Below are positions 8,917-16,648 of a DNA stretch of 36,390 nt, piece after piece. This DNA comes from Paenibacillus farraposensis (GTDB lineage: Bacteria; Bacillota; Bacilli; Paenibacillales; Paenibacillaceae): the NCBI RefSeq assembly GCF_020736845.1, contig NZ_JAFFQR010000095.1, positions 153,076 through 189,465 on the forward strand. Direction: 5' to 3'. Each line of letters opens with the position of its first letter. Positions within the stretch are counted from its first letter, which is position 1. The notes beneath the pieces are model-generated. The model worked only from the letters and a program-made list of their open reading frames with translations. It did no database searches and had not been told where the DNA came from. The translations under genes and the position numbers were made by a program.

Positions 8917-9060
8917 GGCGTGTCTTCAAACTCAAGCAAGCCACACCATAATGGATGTCAAGACCAAAAACGCCTTGAATGTACAGCTAATTTATCATAG
9001 CGAGTCACCAGGCGACGTAAATTTATTTGAAAATGGATATAGCGAATAGACCATCCGACA
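8912..9060 (-). mobile_element. IS5-family transposase remnant
   Basis: On the minus strand about 9052-8964 reads RYIHFQINLRRLVTRYDKLA followed a few residues later by a TGA stop. RxxTRYDKLA is the usual C-terminal end of IS5-family transposases. The adjoining GGGCGTGTCTTCAAACTC at 8917-8934 looks like an element terminus and directly abuts CTAG, a target sequence seen with several IS5 groups. Only the last 30 or so codons survive. The rest of the element is gone, so it is inactive. Confidence 0.6.
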
Positions 9061-9087
9061 TTACTTTCTACACAAAAAGCATTTAAC

Positions 9088-9125
9088 AAAAATAGAACTA
9101 GCTGCAATATAAAGCAGCTAGTTCT
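9088..9125 (-). terminator. Rho-independent terminator, minus strand
   Basis: AGAACTAGCTGC (9094-9105) and GCAGCTAGTTCT (9114-9125) form a perfect 12-bp stem with an 8-nt loop. Read on the minus strand it is followed by a run of T (the complement of 9088-9092). It would end transcription of the FlaR-like and PfkB genes coming from the right. Confidence 0.8.
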
Positions 9126-9173
9126 GTTCTTAATTCTTACGTTTTTATGGGGCTCTACGTTAAAAGAGATGTT

Positions 9174-9340
9174 TTACCGTCGGTCCTTCATCAGATAACG
9201 GCATCTAACCGGTAACGGTTTTTCATAGTCCGCTACCAGGGAAACGTTCATTCGGGGCGAGAAACCTTTCAGTCCATAAGTTTCTTCTCTGTACAGCGAG
9301 TATTGAACCTTTGATCCTTGGTCTAGCAGGAGTTCATCTA
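9174..9340 (-). pseudogene. Unrecognised coding fragment downstream of the FlaR-like gene
   Basis: A minus-strand frame ending in TAA at 9174-9176 reads protein-like text without a stop for at least 55 codons: FLDELLLDQGSKVQYSLYR, then GLKGFSPRMNVSLVADYEK and PLPVRCRYLMKDRR. It has no start codon with a ribosome binding site and runs out into the 3' end of the FlaR-like gene in another frame. It looks like the C-terminal piece of a lost gene, or a small gene whose start I cannot identify. No family is recognised. Confidence 0.3.
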
Positions 9341-10003
9341 GAAATATGAGTGATATTTTGATTTCAAAATAATTAAATTTTTCTGATTGCCGTATTTCGT
9401 GACAAGCGGCCAGATTTTAGGGCGGGTACGCCTTCGAAAACCGATAACAAAGCGGACAAAGCGGGGCGACATATCCCAAATCCGGACGTTTTCCTCCTCT
9501 GCTCCTTTGGGCAGCTCCCTGGAAAATAAAAAGCGATTAAGCGAACGTATCATTACTCCTGTCACCGCTTCAATCGTACTGACATCCATCACGATGATCG
9601 CATCAGAGCGTTGGAGCCGCTCAGCAAAATAATGATCATGATAATTCCCTTCGATGATCCATTCTTCCTTTTCGAGCACTTCGCCCAACTGTCCCAGAAA
9701 TTGCTGGTCCGTACTTCGCTTCCACTCCGGTCCCCAATAGAAATCATCCAACGAAATATACGGCAAACATGCCTGCTTGGAAAGACGTTTGGCCAACGAA
9801 GTTTTGCCGCTTCCCGGCGAACCGATCACAATAATACGCTTGGCATGCTGCACAGCAAGCATACGGTCATCCGGCCTTTGACGCAAGGACAGCATTGGAT
9901 GGACCAATCGATAAAGCAAACCTGCTACCAGAGATCCTCCCTTTAAAACCAAATAAAGGAGGAACAGCGGCAAAAAAACGATAGCGTATTTTACACTGTT
10001 CAT
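9338..10003 (-). CDS. Membrane-anchored P-loop kinase, FlaR / topology-modulation-protein-like
   Basis: The 221-aa protein has a P-loop (Walker A) IGSPGSGKTSLAKRLS at residues 60-75, then ISLDDFYWGPEW and EEWIIEGNYHD. It also has SDAIIVMDVS, an adenylate-kinase-like or AAA_17 arrangement typical of proteins annotated as FlaR or DNA topology modulation protein. Members of this group are small nucleotide-binding kinases with poorly known substrates; the flagellar and topology names are historical. Unusually, about 50 residues precede the P-loop, including a hydrophobic stretch at about 7-32 (IVFLPLFLLYLVL...LVAGLLY), which suggests a membrane anchor. GGAGGAGG lies 10-11 bases before the ATG. 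It is the gene after the PfkB kinase, about 40 bases away, and is probably co-transcribed with it. Confidence 0.75.
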   Translation of the reverse strand: MNSVKYAIVFLPLFLLYLVLKGGSLVAGLLYRLVHPMLSLRQRPDDRMLAVQHAKRIIVIGSPGSGKTSLAKRLSKQACLPYISLDDFYWGPEWKRSTDQQFLGQLGEVLEKEEWIIEGNYHDHYFAERLQRSDAIIVMDVSTIEAVTGVMIRSLNRFLFSRELPKGAEEENVRIWDMSPRFVRFVIGFRRRTRPKIWPLVTKYGNQKNLIILKSKYHSYF

Positions 10004-10044
10004 CAGGCGGCCTCCTCCAAATCATACTGTTGTCTTTTCTTTAT

Positions 10045-11088
10045 TTATGTATCTTTCCCCCTAAAATACATACCCTTAAAAAACACAAACCTTTGTGGTT
10101 CTATACCGTATAGCTCCTTAAACTTAGCATGAAGCTTTGTTAGAGAAATTGTATCTGAAACCGTCCGATCTGTCTGTATGGTCAAAGCGACACAGCTGAT
10201 TCCGAATTGACATACTTGCTCCATAAGGTATCCTTGGATGATTCCATATATCATCCCGGCAATAAAAGCATCATGTGCACCCGTAACATCAATAACCTCC
10301 TGAACCGGGTGCATGGAAATATGTCCAAAAGACCCATCCTGCGAAGCAAAGAAAATACGGTCAGCTTCCCGTATAACAATCACATTTTGAACCCCCAAAT
10401 GATGAAAAACCCGGGTTGCCTCCAGCAATTGCTGATCATTCACTATTTCTATTCCCAAATAGGATTGGGCTTCCAACTGGTTGCATACCAGCCAGCCTAC
10501 GCCATTTAAATTCCGAGGGAGTCTTCTCATTTTCGAGGCTGATACTGAAGAAACGACAAGTGGGATTTGTTGTTCATGACATAGCCGTATGATGGATGCA
10601 ATTACGTTCTTCGAGAAATTCGTATCCAACAGCACCAATCGTGATAAAGTGATTAAGGGAATGTTTTCAAGGATGGTTGAAGGACAAATCTGGTCATAAA
10701 TTTCCATTTCTGCTGTCGCTATAATCAGCTCACCACGCTCGTCCAGCAAAGCCGTATAAATTCCGGTTGACGCTTCTCCCTGGACTTGCAGAGGAATCAA
10801 TTTCATATAAAGTTTAGACTGTTCGACAATAAATTCACCTTCGGCATCATCCCCAACTGCGGTTAACAGGCTGACCTGCTGGCTTAGTCTCCCTAAATTT
10901 TCGGCAACATTGCGAGCCACCCCGCCGCAGGATTGTTTCCTGGTACTGCCCGGGTTGGAAGTATGAAGCTGAAATGTGCCTTCAATCATAATTTTACGGT
11001 CAAGATTAGCACCACCGATACATAGTATTTGTTGTCTGGAAGGCCTGGGCTCTTCTAGTTCATTATTGCGGCTTTGTTTTAGTTTCAT
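10045..11088 (-). CDS. PfkB-family carbohydrate/nucleoside kinase (PsuK-like)
   Basis: The 347-aa ribokinase-superfamily protein has LCIGGANLDRKI at residues 22-33, the family signature CGGVARNVAENLGRL at 54-68, then LLTAVGDDAEGE, and the C-terminal DVTGAHDAFIAGM at 267-279. The N-terminal pattern and GGxARN signature resemble pseudouridine kinases more than fructokinases, but no pseudouridine glycosidase gene is nearby, so the substrate is open. One residue is odd: the anion-hole motif GAGD reads GAHD, with His272 in place of Gly, while the catalytic Asp273 is kept. AAAGGAG precedes the ATG well. Two direct repeats upstream (11168-11199) may be the operator. Confidence 0.85.
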   Translation of the reverse strand: MKLKQSRNNELEEPRPSRQQILCIGGANLDRKIMIEGTFQLHTSNPGSTRKQSCGGVARNVAENLGRLSQQVSLLTAVGDDAEGEFIVEQSKLYMKLIPLQVQGEASTGIYTALLDERGELIIATAEMEIYDQICPSTILENIPLITLSRLVLLDTNFSKNVIASIIRLCHEQQIPLVVSSVSASKMRRLPRNLNGVGWLVCNQLEAQSYLGIEIVNDQQLLEATRVFHHLGVQNVIVIREADRIFFASQDGSFGHISMHPVQEVIDVTGAHDAFIAGMIYGIIQGYLMEQVCQFGISCVALTIQTDRTVSDTISLTKLHAKFKELYGIEPQRFVFFKGMYFRGKDT

Positions 11089-11167
11089 TATGAGACTCCT
11101 TTCGCGAGTCTGATCGCGCGGGAATATGGGTATAGCAATAGGTACTACATAAAATTAACATGTTCCA

Positions 11168-11199
11168 AATGTCGAATTCCCAAGAATAATGTCGAATTC
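11168..11199 (-). promoter_or_regulatory. Tandem direct repeat AATGTCGAATTC, 20-bp period
   Basis: The 12-mer AATGTCGAATTC occurs at 11168-11179 and again at 11188-11199, exactly 20 bases apart, about two helical turns. It lies 80-110 bases upstream of the PfkB gene start. Spacing and place fit a regulator that binds two sites on one DNA face. The regulator is unknown and no regulator gene is adjacent. Confidence 0.45.
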
Positions 11200-11236
11200 G
11201 TAAAATATCCTTAAAATGCATTCCCTTCCCCGCAAC

Positions 11237-11289
11237 AAAAAAATCACCCTATCGTAAAAGCCTCCATCGAATTACGATCAGTGTGATTT
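11237..11289 (-). terminator. Rho-independent terminator after the GH27 gene
   Basis: On the minus strand AAATCAC (11283-11289) pairs with GTGATTT (11241-11247), and ATCGTAA/TTACGAT (11251-11257 with 11272-11278) forms an inner stem. A run of seven T follows. It lies about 40 bases after the alpha-galactosidase stop. Confidence 0.75.
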
Positions 11290-11326
11290 GTTAGATACGA
11301 ATTGTAGCCTATGCTACATAAAATAA

Positions 11327-12637
11327 TCAGGATTTTGTCAACTCCTCTGATTTTAAACTAAATAAGGCCGCACCATGAGGAGGTAAATCTGCGGATAATT
11401 CTTGATCCAAAGTGTCTAAATCCATACGCTTCCATAGGTCTCTAGAACTATTCCAACCTTCAATACCAAGCTCTTTTAGGGATACCCTAACCTTTGAGGC
11501 TTCATCTCCAGCATTAAACAAAGCCGCATATACATGACCTTCCTCGTTATGCGAAGCCCAGACGATATGACCAGCCTGTCTATAAACCTGCCGTGCATCC
11601 AGACCCTTGCGGTGGACAGCCAGCACTTCTTCATTCGTCAGCAGAGATAGCGTCCATGCATTATTATCCCGCATTTCTCCCCCAAACATCAGCGGAGAAC
11701 GGAAAATGCACCACAAGGTCATCATGGTCAGCTGCTCATCTTTTGTGAAGCGTGTCCAGCGATCATGGCTGCCGGACTCTACCGAATCTACCGAACGGAT
11801 ACCCAGATGACCCAGCGGTAGCATGTCGCAATCCGGCCAGTGGCCCGGACCCACATGTTCGGCCCATTTCTCACAGCGCTCAAACATCCCGTATAATAAA
11901 GGCCACACATCCCAAAAATCGTCAGTCATACGCCACATATTAGCATTAGCCATGAGCTCTGATGCATACTCCAGCGGTGCAGGACCGGGAGACAGGCTCA
12001 ATACCATTGGGCGTCCGCACCTGGCAATAGCCCGGCGAATGAATTCAATTTCTGCCAAATGAATACTATAGAGACGGGACGCTGCAATATCATCGACTTT
12101 GACAAAATCGACACCCCATTCCGCATACAGTTCAAACAAAGAGTTGTAGTACTCCTGCGCGCCTTCTTTGGAGGCATCTACTCCATACATATCTGTATTC
12201 CAAGGACAAATGGAGTTGGGATGAGCAATTTGTCTGGCGGTTGCCTTCGTTCCAAGAATCGGCGTATCCTGATGCACCGCTTGCCGGGGAATCCCTCTCA
12301 TGATATGGATGCCGAATTTTAAGCCGAGACTATGCACATATTCCGCCAGTGCTTGAAAACCGTGTCCGCCTGCGGCAGACGGAAAACGATTGACCGCAGG
12401 AATAAGACGTGAAAACGAATCCATCTCCAACGGAACAAACGGACGATACTGCGAAGATACTGCCCCCGATTCGTACCACTGAATATCCACCACCACATAT
12501 TCCCAGCCGTATTTCTTCAGATGCTCTGCCATATATTGAGCATTTCCCCGTACTTCCTCTTCCCGTACCGCTGCACCATAGCAATCCCAGCTATTCCACC
12601 CCATAGGGGGTGTATGCGCTATTATATGATGTTGCAT
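11327..12637 (-). CDS. Glycoside hydrolase family 27 protein (alpha-galactosidase type)
   Basis: The 436-aa protein starts with TPPMGWNSWDCYGAAV, the hallmark of GH27 alpha-galactosidases/alpha-N-acetylgalactosaminidases. The (beta/alpha)8 barrel holds the presumed nucleophile Asp182 in VDFVKVDD and the acid/base Asp240 in MWRMTDDFWD. It is followed by GHWPDCDMLPLG and a C-terminal beta domain. GH27 enzymes release terminal alpha-galactose, or related sugars such as beta-L-arabinopyranose, with retention. There is no signal peptide, so the substrate is probably an imported oligosaccharide. No sugar transporter gene adjoins it. AAAGGGTG precedes the ATG. A promoter and a cre-like site lie upstream (12691-12719), suggesting catabolite control. 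Confidence 0.9.
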   Translation of the reverse strand: MQHHIIAHTPPMGWNSWDCYGAAVREEEVRGNAQYMAEHLKKYGWEYVVVDIQWYESGAVSSQYRPFVPLEMDSFSRLIPAVNRFPSAAGGHGFQALAEYVHSLGLKFGIHIMRGIPRQAVHQDTPILGTKATARQIAHPNSICPWNTDMYGVDASKEGAQEYYNSLFELYAEWGVDFVKVDDIAASRLYSIHLAEIEFIRRAIARCGRPMVLSLSPGPAPLEYASELMANANMWRMTDDFWDVWPLLYGMFERCEKWAEHVGPGHWPDCDMLPLGHLGIRSVDSVESGSHDRWTRFTKDEQLTMMTLWCIFRSPLMFGGEMRDNNAWTLSLLTNEEVLAVHRKGLDARQVYRQAGHIVWASHNEEGHVYAALFNAGDEASKVRVSLKELGIEGWNSSRDLWKRMDLDTLDQELSADLPPHGAALFSLKSEELTKS

Positions 12638-12690
12638 CTCGATTCACCCTTTCACCTTGTGGAAAAAGTTCACATCATCAGTACGATACT

Positions 12691-12719
12691 ATTATAATGT
12701 AAACCTTTACTTTTGTCGT
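12691..12719 (-). promoter_or_regulatory. SigA-type promoter of the GH27 gene with cre-like site
   Basis: On the minus strand ACGACA (12714-12719) and TATAAT (12691-12696) are 17 bases apart. Between them the plus strand reads TGTAAACCTTTACT (12698-12711), which matches the CcpA cre consensus TGWAARCGNTWNCA except at two positions. A repressor sitting between -35 and -10 would block this promoter. The binding protein is inferred only from the pattern. Confidence 0.55.
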
Positions 12720-12765
12720 TTGAATCCTCTCCATCTTTTACAATTCCACTTTTTATACATTTATG

Positions 12766-12793
12766 TTGACTAACTTAAAGAATGTGATACATT
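12766..12793 (+). promoter_or_regulatory. SigA-type promoter of trhO
   Basis: TTGACT (12766-12771) and TACATT (12788-12793) are separated by 16 bases, with the trhO ATG 48 bases downstream. Confidence 0.5.
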
Positions 12794-12840
12794 TAATAAG
12801 TTCTAAAAAAACTTTGACTTGAATCAGAGGGTGATTTTAC

Positions 12841-13740
12841 ATGTGTGAACAGGCTTATCGAATTTTGTTGTTTTACCAATATGTTAATATTGAAGACCCT
12901 GCCACCTTTACGGCCGAGCACCTGGCTTACTGTAAGGAACTAGGCATCAAGGGAAGAATCCTGATCGCCGCCGAAGGTATTAACGGAACTTTGTCTGGCA
13001 CAGTAGAGCAAACGGAGCAATACATGCGTGATTTGCGTTCCAATCCGAAATTTCACGATATCGTTTTTAAAATAGATGAGTATGACGGTCATGCGTTCAA
13101 AAAAATATTTGTACGCCATCGTCAGGAGCTTGTTACGCTGCGTTTGGAGGATGAACTGGACCCGAATGTCATTAGCGGCAAGCGTTTATCACCAAAGGAA
13201 TTTTACGAGCAGCTTCAAGCTGAAGATGTAGTTATACTGGACGGTCGCAACGACTATGAATATGACATCGGTCATTTCCGTGGAGCCATTCGCCCGGAAG
13301 TCGAGTCGTTCCGTGAATTTCCGCAGTGGATTCGCGACAATATGAATCAGTTTAAGGACAAGAAAATCCTGACGTACTGCACCGGAGGGATTCGTTGCGA
13401 GAAGCTGTCCGGTCTTCTGATCAAAGAAGGTTTTCACGATGTAGCCCAGCTCGATGGCGGCATTGTGACCTACGGCCAGGACCCGGAAGTGCAAGGACGT
13501 TTGTTTGACGGTAAATGCTATGTGTTTGACGAACGCATCTCGGTTCCAATCAACCATACTGATGAAGACGTTGTTGTCGGCAAGTGTTTTCATTGCGATA
13601 CACCAAACGATTATTATATCAACTGTCCAGTGTGCAATCTCCAGCATATCGTATGTCCAGACTGCGAAGAACAGCATCAGCACTATTGCTCGGATGAGTG
13701 CCGGACCAAAGCGTCTTCGGAAAATAAAGTATTAGAATGA
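12841..13740 (+). CDS. trhO: tRNA uridine(34) hydroxylase TrhO, rhodanese family
   Basis: The 299-aa cytoplasmic enzyme makes 5-hydroxyuridine at the wobble position of tRNAs, the first step to mo5U in Bacillota. The N-terminal acylphosphatase-like part has [19 protein letters not shown] (35-53). The central rhodanese domain has [13 protein letters not shown] and the catalytic loop [11 protein letters not shown] with Cys180 and Cys186. The C-terminal cysteine-rich segment (CFHC, CPVC, CPDC and CSDEC) is usual in the family and probably binds zinc. AGGGTGA precedes the ATG. It is a single gene with its own promoter and a strong terminator. The B. subtilis counterpart is ybfQ. Confidence 0.94.
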   Translation: MCEQAYRILLFYQYVNIEDPATFTAEHLAYCKELGIKGRILIAAEGINGTLSGTVEQTEQYMRDLRSNPKFHDIVFKIDEYDGHAFKKIFVRHRQELVTLRLEDELDPNVISGKRLSPKEFYEQLQAEDVVILDGRNDYEYDIGHFRGAIRPEVESFREFPQWIRDNMNQFKDKKILTYCTGGIRCEKLSGLLIKEGFHDVAQLDGGIVTYGQDPEVQGRLFDGKCYVFDERISVPINHTDEDVVVGKCFHCDTPNDYYINCPVCNLQHIVCPDCEEQHQHYCSDECRTKASSENKVLE

Positions 13741-13754
13741 CGCTAAAAATGAGG

Positions 13755-13805
13755 CAGCGGCGTATTAGGACTTGAAAAATAAAGTCTTCGTACGCCGCTG
13801 TTTTT
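13755..13805 (+). terminator. Rho-independent terminator of trhO
   Basis: CAGCGGCGTA (13755-13764) pairs with TACGCCGCTG (13791-13800), with an inner GGACTT/AAGTC stem, and is followed by TTTTT. It lies 15 bases after the trhO stop and also separates trhO from the converging MFS gene. Confidence 0.9.
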
Positions 13806-13821
13806 ATGTTACTATTGTTGT

Positions 13822-15060
13822 CTAGATGATTTCTTTGCGCTTGAACAAATAAATATATAAGATAATACCGGTAACGGCGCACAACGCCGCACATAAACCT
13901 ATAATTCCGTATCCAGCCTGAAGCCCGCGAAGCAGCCCAACCTGTGAATTTTCACCGAAAAGGCTCTTGACGATTTCGATTACTCCCCCGATCAGATAAT
14001 TGCCGATCACGCTGCCTAATCCCATAAGTGTTACTGTAATTGTAATAGCCGTGTCACTTTCCTTCGGGTATCTTCTGGCTATAAAAGCCATCACCGTCGG
14101 ATAGATCATTGCAATACCTACACCAGCTGCAGCAAATAAAAAGACAAGCCGTTCTCCGCCCAAAATTGCGGCAAACGTACAGACGGCTGAAAATCCGGAA
14201 AAGAGGATTAACGATAATGTAAACCCGATTTTATCCGTTAACGGGCCTAGCAAAAGCCGGGCAAGCGTAAAGCATAGAAAAAAGGCAGATAGTATCCCTG
14301 AAGCCGTAATCGAGTCCCAGTTGTAAGCCTTTTCTAAAAAATTGACAAGCCAGCCGCCGACGGCCAATTCCGATACGACACCAAAAGAAAGAATGAAGAC
14401 CATGAACCATAGAACCGGGTCTGCCAGCAAGACTTTTAAAGGAACACGCTCCTCATACTGAATATCATCCCCTGGAAAAGTGCTGAACAACGCAAAAATG
14501 ATCGGCAATATGGACAGTAAAAGCATAATGAGATACATTCCGCGCCAGTCCAGTGTATAACCATTGACCGTAACTTCCATCAGACCTGTCGCGATGAGCG
14601 GGGCGACCGTCGAGCTAAGGCCGTAGAAACCATGAGCCAAATTCATCATCGTTCCTGTATTTTTCACAAAGATACGCGCGCCAAGAATGGCCAGTCCGAT
14701 CTCCAACATCCCGTTTCCGATGTACATCAGAAAGTAGGAAGCTGAAAACATCGGAAAGTAGCGCGAAAAGAAAATGAATATTCCTGAGACAGCCATTGCC
14801 GCAAGTGCTGTAATCGTTACCAGCTTAATTCCCCATTTTCTGGTTAAATAGGCCGTAAACGAGCAAGCAATCAAATAACCAAGGGCGTTCAGGGACAATA
14901 AGGTGCCGAGCTGAGATTCATTCAGCATAAAATCATATTGTATGCGTGGGATTGCCGGTCCTTTAATGTTTTCCGAAAACCCGAAAATGATAAAGCCTAA
15001 AAATAGGGTAGCCAATTGCATGGCATATATCTTGTTGAATTTGCCTGTACGCATCTTCAC
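13822..15060 (-). CDS. Major facilitator superfamily transporter
   Basis: The product of about 412 residues has twelve hydrophobic segments in two halves joined by a charged loop near FPGDDIQYEERVPLKVLL. The intracellular loop LTRKWGIKLV after TM2 and the second-half copy GPLTDKIGF are the usual MFS A-motif positions. Residues such as FGFSENIKGPAIPRI and NLAHGFYGLSSTVAPL recall the FucP/sugar-type MFS permeases (Gram-positive members), but the substrate cannot be assigned. The start is uncertain. A GTG at 15060 has AGGAG about ten bases upstream, while the ATG at 15078 has no site. The gene diverges from the AEC permease. Confidence 0.85.
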   Translation of the reverse strand: MKMRTGKFNKIYAMQLATLFLGFIIFGFSENIKGPAIPRIQYDFMLNESQLGTLLSLNALGYLIACSFTAYLTRKWGIKLVTITALAAMAVSGIFIFFSRYFPMFSASYFLMYIGNGMLEIGLAILGARIFVKNTGTMMNLAHGFYGLSSTVAPLIATGLMEVTVNGYTLDWRGMYLIMLLLSILPIIFALFSTFPGDDIQYEERVPLKVLLADPVLWFMVFILSFGVVSELAVGGWLVNFLEKAYNWDSITASGILSAFFLCFTLARLLLGPLTDKIGFTLSLILFSGFSAVCTFAAILGGERLVFLFAAAGVGIAMIYPTVMAFIARRYPKESDTAITITVTLMGLGSVIGNYLIGGVIEIVKSLFGENSQVGLLRGLQAGYGIIGLCAALCAVTGIILYIYLFKRKEII

Positions 15061-15226
15061 TCTTTGACTTCTCCTCATGTGTTATCTTTTTTCAATGATT
15101 ATGAAGTTAATATTATGTAGCTTCATAGTGTATACCTATGACCTTAATCATCTTTTTATCTTGGACGAGTTAAAAAAACGCGTCTTATAATGAAAAGGTC
15201 ATTACAGAAAAAGGATGGGGATTCTC

Positions 15227-16153
15227 ATGATTCAAATCGTACTATCGACGCTGCTATCCGTTATCGTTCCGCTGTCCATTCCGGTTATCGCCGGGTTTTT
15301 GCTCGGCAAGTTCATGAAGCTGGAAACCAAACCGCTATCGACGCTATACTTATACTTTTTGAGTCCTGCGATGATTCTCGACACACTGCTCAAAGCACAG
15401 CTATCCCTGCATGATGTAGCGCAGACAGCCGCCTTTTCGATATTGAATCTGCTGCTGCTATGGGGGATCGCCCAATTGGCGGGGAAAATATTTAACCTCA
15501 GCACCCCCGAAACAGCCGGGCTTACCTTAATCTCCACATTAACCAATAGTGCGAATTATGGGCTGCCGCTTATTTTATTGGCCTTTGGCCAGCTTGGATT
15601 GGATAAAGCCTCTGTCTATGTTGTCATTCAGATGATACTGGTCAATACCATTGGAGTTTATTTTGCAGCCCGCTCTGAATTTTCCGTTCAAAGCGCCGTT
15701 AAGTCGGTATTCTCACTTCCTGCAATCTATGCAGCGCTGCTCGCTCTGGGACTTCGGCTGCTGGAGTGGCATTTGCCCGCTGGCATTCAATCAGGCGTCT
15801 CAATGATTGCTGCGGCCTATTCGCCCGTCGTGTTGGCGATCCTTGGTACTCAAATGGCTTATGTAAAAATATTCAAACTGGAGCCCTCTATTCAAAAAGC
15901 CAGCTATGCAGGCCTGGCTATCAGGCTGCTGCTCTCTCCGCTTGCAGCCTGTCTTGCCTTGCTGATGCTTGGAATATCAGGCCTTTTGTTCTCGGTTCTC
16001 TTCATTCTGGCCTCCATGCCAGTTGCAGTGAATGCAGTCATATTGGCCGAAAAATTCAACGCCTCGCCCAAACTCGTCTCCACCTGCATCCTGTGGAGCA
16101 CAATTGCTTCATTTCTGATTTTGCCCGTTCTGATCATGGCCGTAGCACAATAG
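15227..16153 (+). CDS. AEC-family (auxin efflux carrier-like) transporter
   Basis: The 308-aa membrane protein has about ten hydrophobic segments in two repeats. Family features are IPVIAGFLLGKF near residue 20, LYLYFLSPAMIL, and the N-N-GLP element in LTNSANYGLPLILLAFG. The second repeat has SMPVAVNAVILAEKF. Bacterial members export or import organic acids such as malate; the substrate here is unknown. The ATG at 15227 is chosen because AAGGATGGGG precedes it; an ATG 12 bases upstream overlaps that site. It is a single gene, followed by a hairpin that also serves the opposing ABC fragment. Confidence 0.9.
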   Translation: MIQIVLSTLLSVIVPLSIPVIAGFLLGKFMKLETKPLSTLYLYFLSPAMILDTLLKAQLSLHDVAQTAAFSILNLLLLWGIAQLAGKIFNLSTPETAGLTLISTLTNSANYGLPLILLAFGQLGLDKASVYVVIQMILVNTIGVYFAARSEFSVQSAVKSVFSLPAIYAALLALGLRLLEWHLPAGIQSGVSMIAAAYSPVVLAILGTQMAYVKIFKLEPSIQKASYAGLAIRLLLSPLAACLALLMLGISGLLFSVLFILASMPVAVNAVILAEKFNASPKLVSTCILWSTIASFLILPVLIMAVAQ

Positions 16154-16157
16154 CCTG

Positions 16158-16186
16158 AAAAAAGGCTCTCTATCCCATAGAGAGCC
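16158..16186 (-). terminator. Rho-independent terminator
   Basis: GGCTCTCTAT (16164-16173) and ATAGAGAGCC (16177-16186) form a perfect 10-bp stem. On the minus strand it is followed by six T. It overlaps the stop of the ABC fragment and would also act, less well, for the AEC gene. Confidence 0.8.
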
Positions 16187-16505
16187 ATGCGCGATCCTGT
16201 CTCCATTCTACATGCACAGGTGTTTCAAAGAAATCGCTTAGCGTATCACTGCTAAGAATCTCTCTGGTTTTACCTTTGGCAAAAACAGTCCCCCGGCGAA
16301 TCAGAATCGTATGCGTGTACATCGGTAAAATTTCTTCGATATGGTGTGTAACGTACAATAAATTCGGTGAACCTGGCGATTCGGACAGCTGATGGATGCT
16401 ATTCAATAATGATTCCCGGGAAAAGAAGTCCAGCCCGTTACACGCCTCGTCCAGAATCAACAGCTTGGGTGAGGCCATTAACGCCCGGGCAATCAGCAAA
16501 TACAA
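16170..16505 (-). pseudogene. C-terminal remnant of an ABC transporter ATP-binding protein (YlmA-like)
   Basis: About 110 residues remain of a protein normally about 250-270 long. They begin inside the segment after the ABC signature (LLIARALMASP) and contain Walker B LLILDEACNGLD and the H-loop VTHHIEEI. The end runs ILIRRGTVFAKGKTREIL. Walker A, the Q-loop and most of the signature are missing, and in-frame stops lie just upstream (16510-16520). There is no start with a ribosome binding site. It cannot be a working ATPase. The neighbouring sequence at 16510-16575 shows nothing related, so the front half was deleted rather than interrupted. Confidence 0.8.
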
Positions 16506-16578
16506 TTTTATTTATTCTTTCGTATAAGGATAGCACAGGGTGCCAATTGATCAACCGAAAAGAAGCCACGAATAATAA

Positions 16579-16619
16579 CCCGCTTTCAGCTACCCATTCG
16601 GACGGGAGTGAAAAGCGGG
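16579..16619 (-). terminator. Terminator-like hairpin after the oxalate decarboxylase gene
   Basis: CCCGCTTTCA (16579-16588) pairs with TGAAAAGCGGG (16609-16619), with one bulged A. On the minus strand it is followed by the T-rich TTATTATT. It lies about 30 bases after the oxdC stop. Confidence 0.65.
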
Positions 16620-16648
16620 CTGCTTCGTAATGTTATAATTCCGTTGTA

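Noticed and set aside
13189..13683. 164-codon minus-strand ORF opposite trhO
   Set aside because: It is antisense to a clearly real gene and has no start signals.
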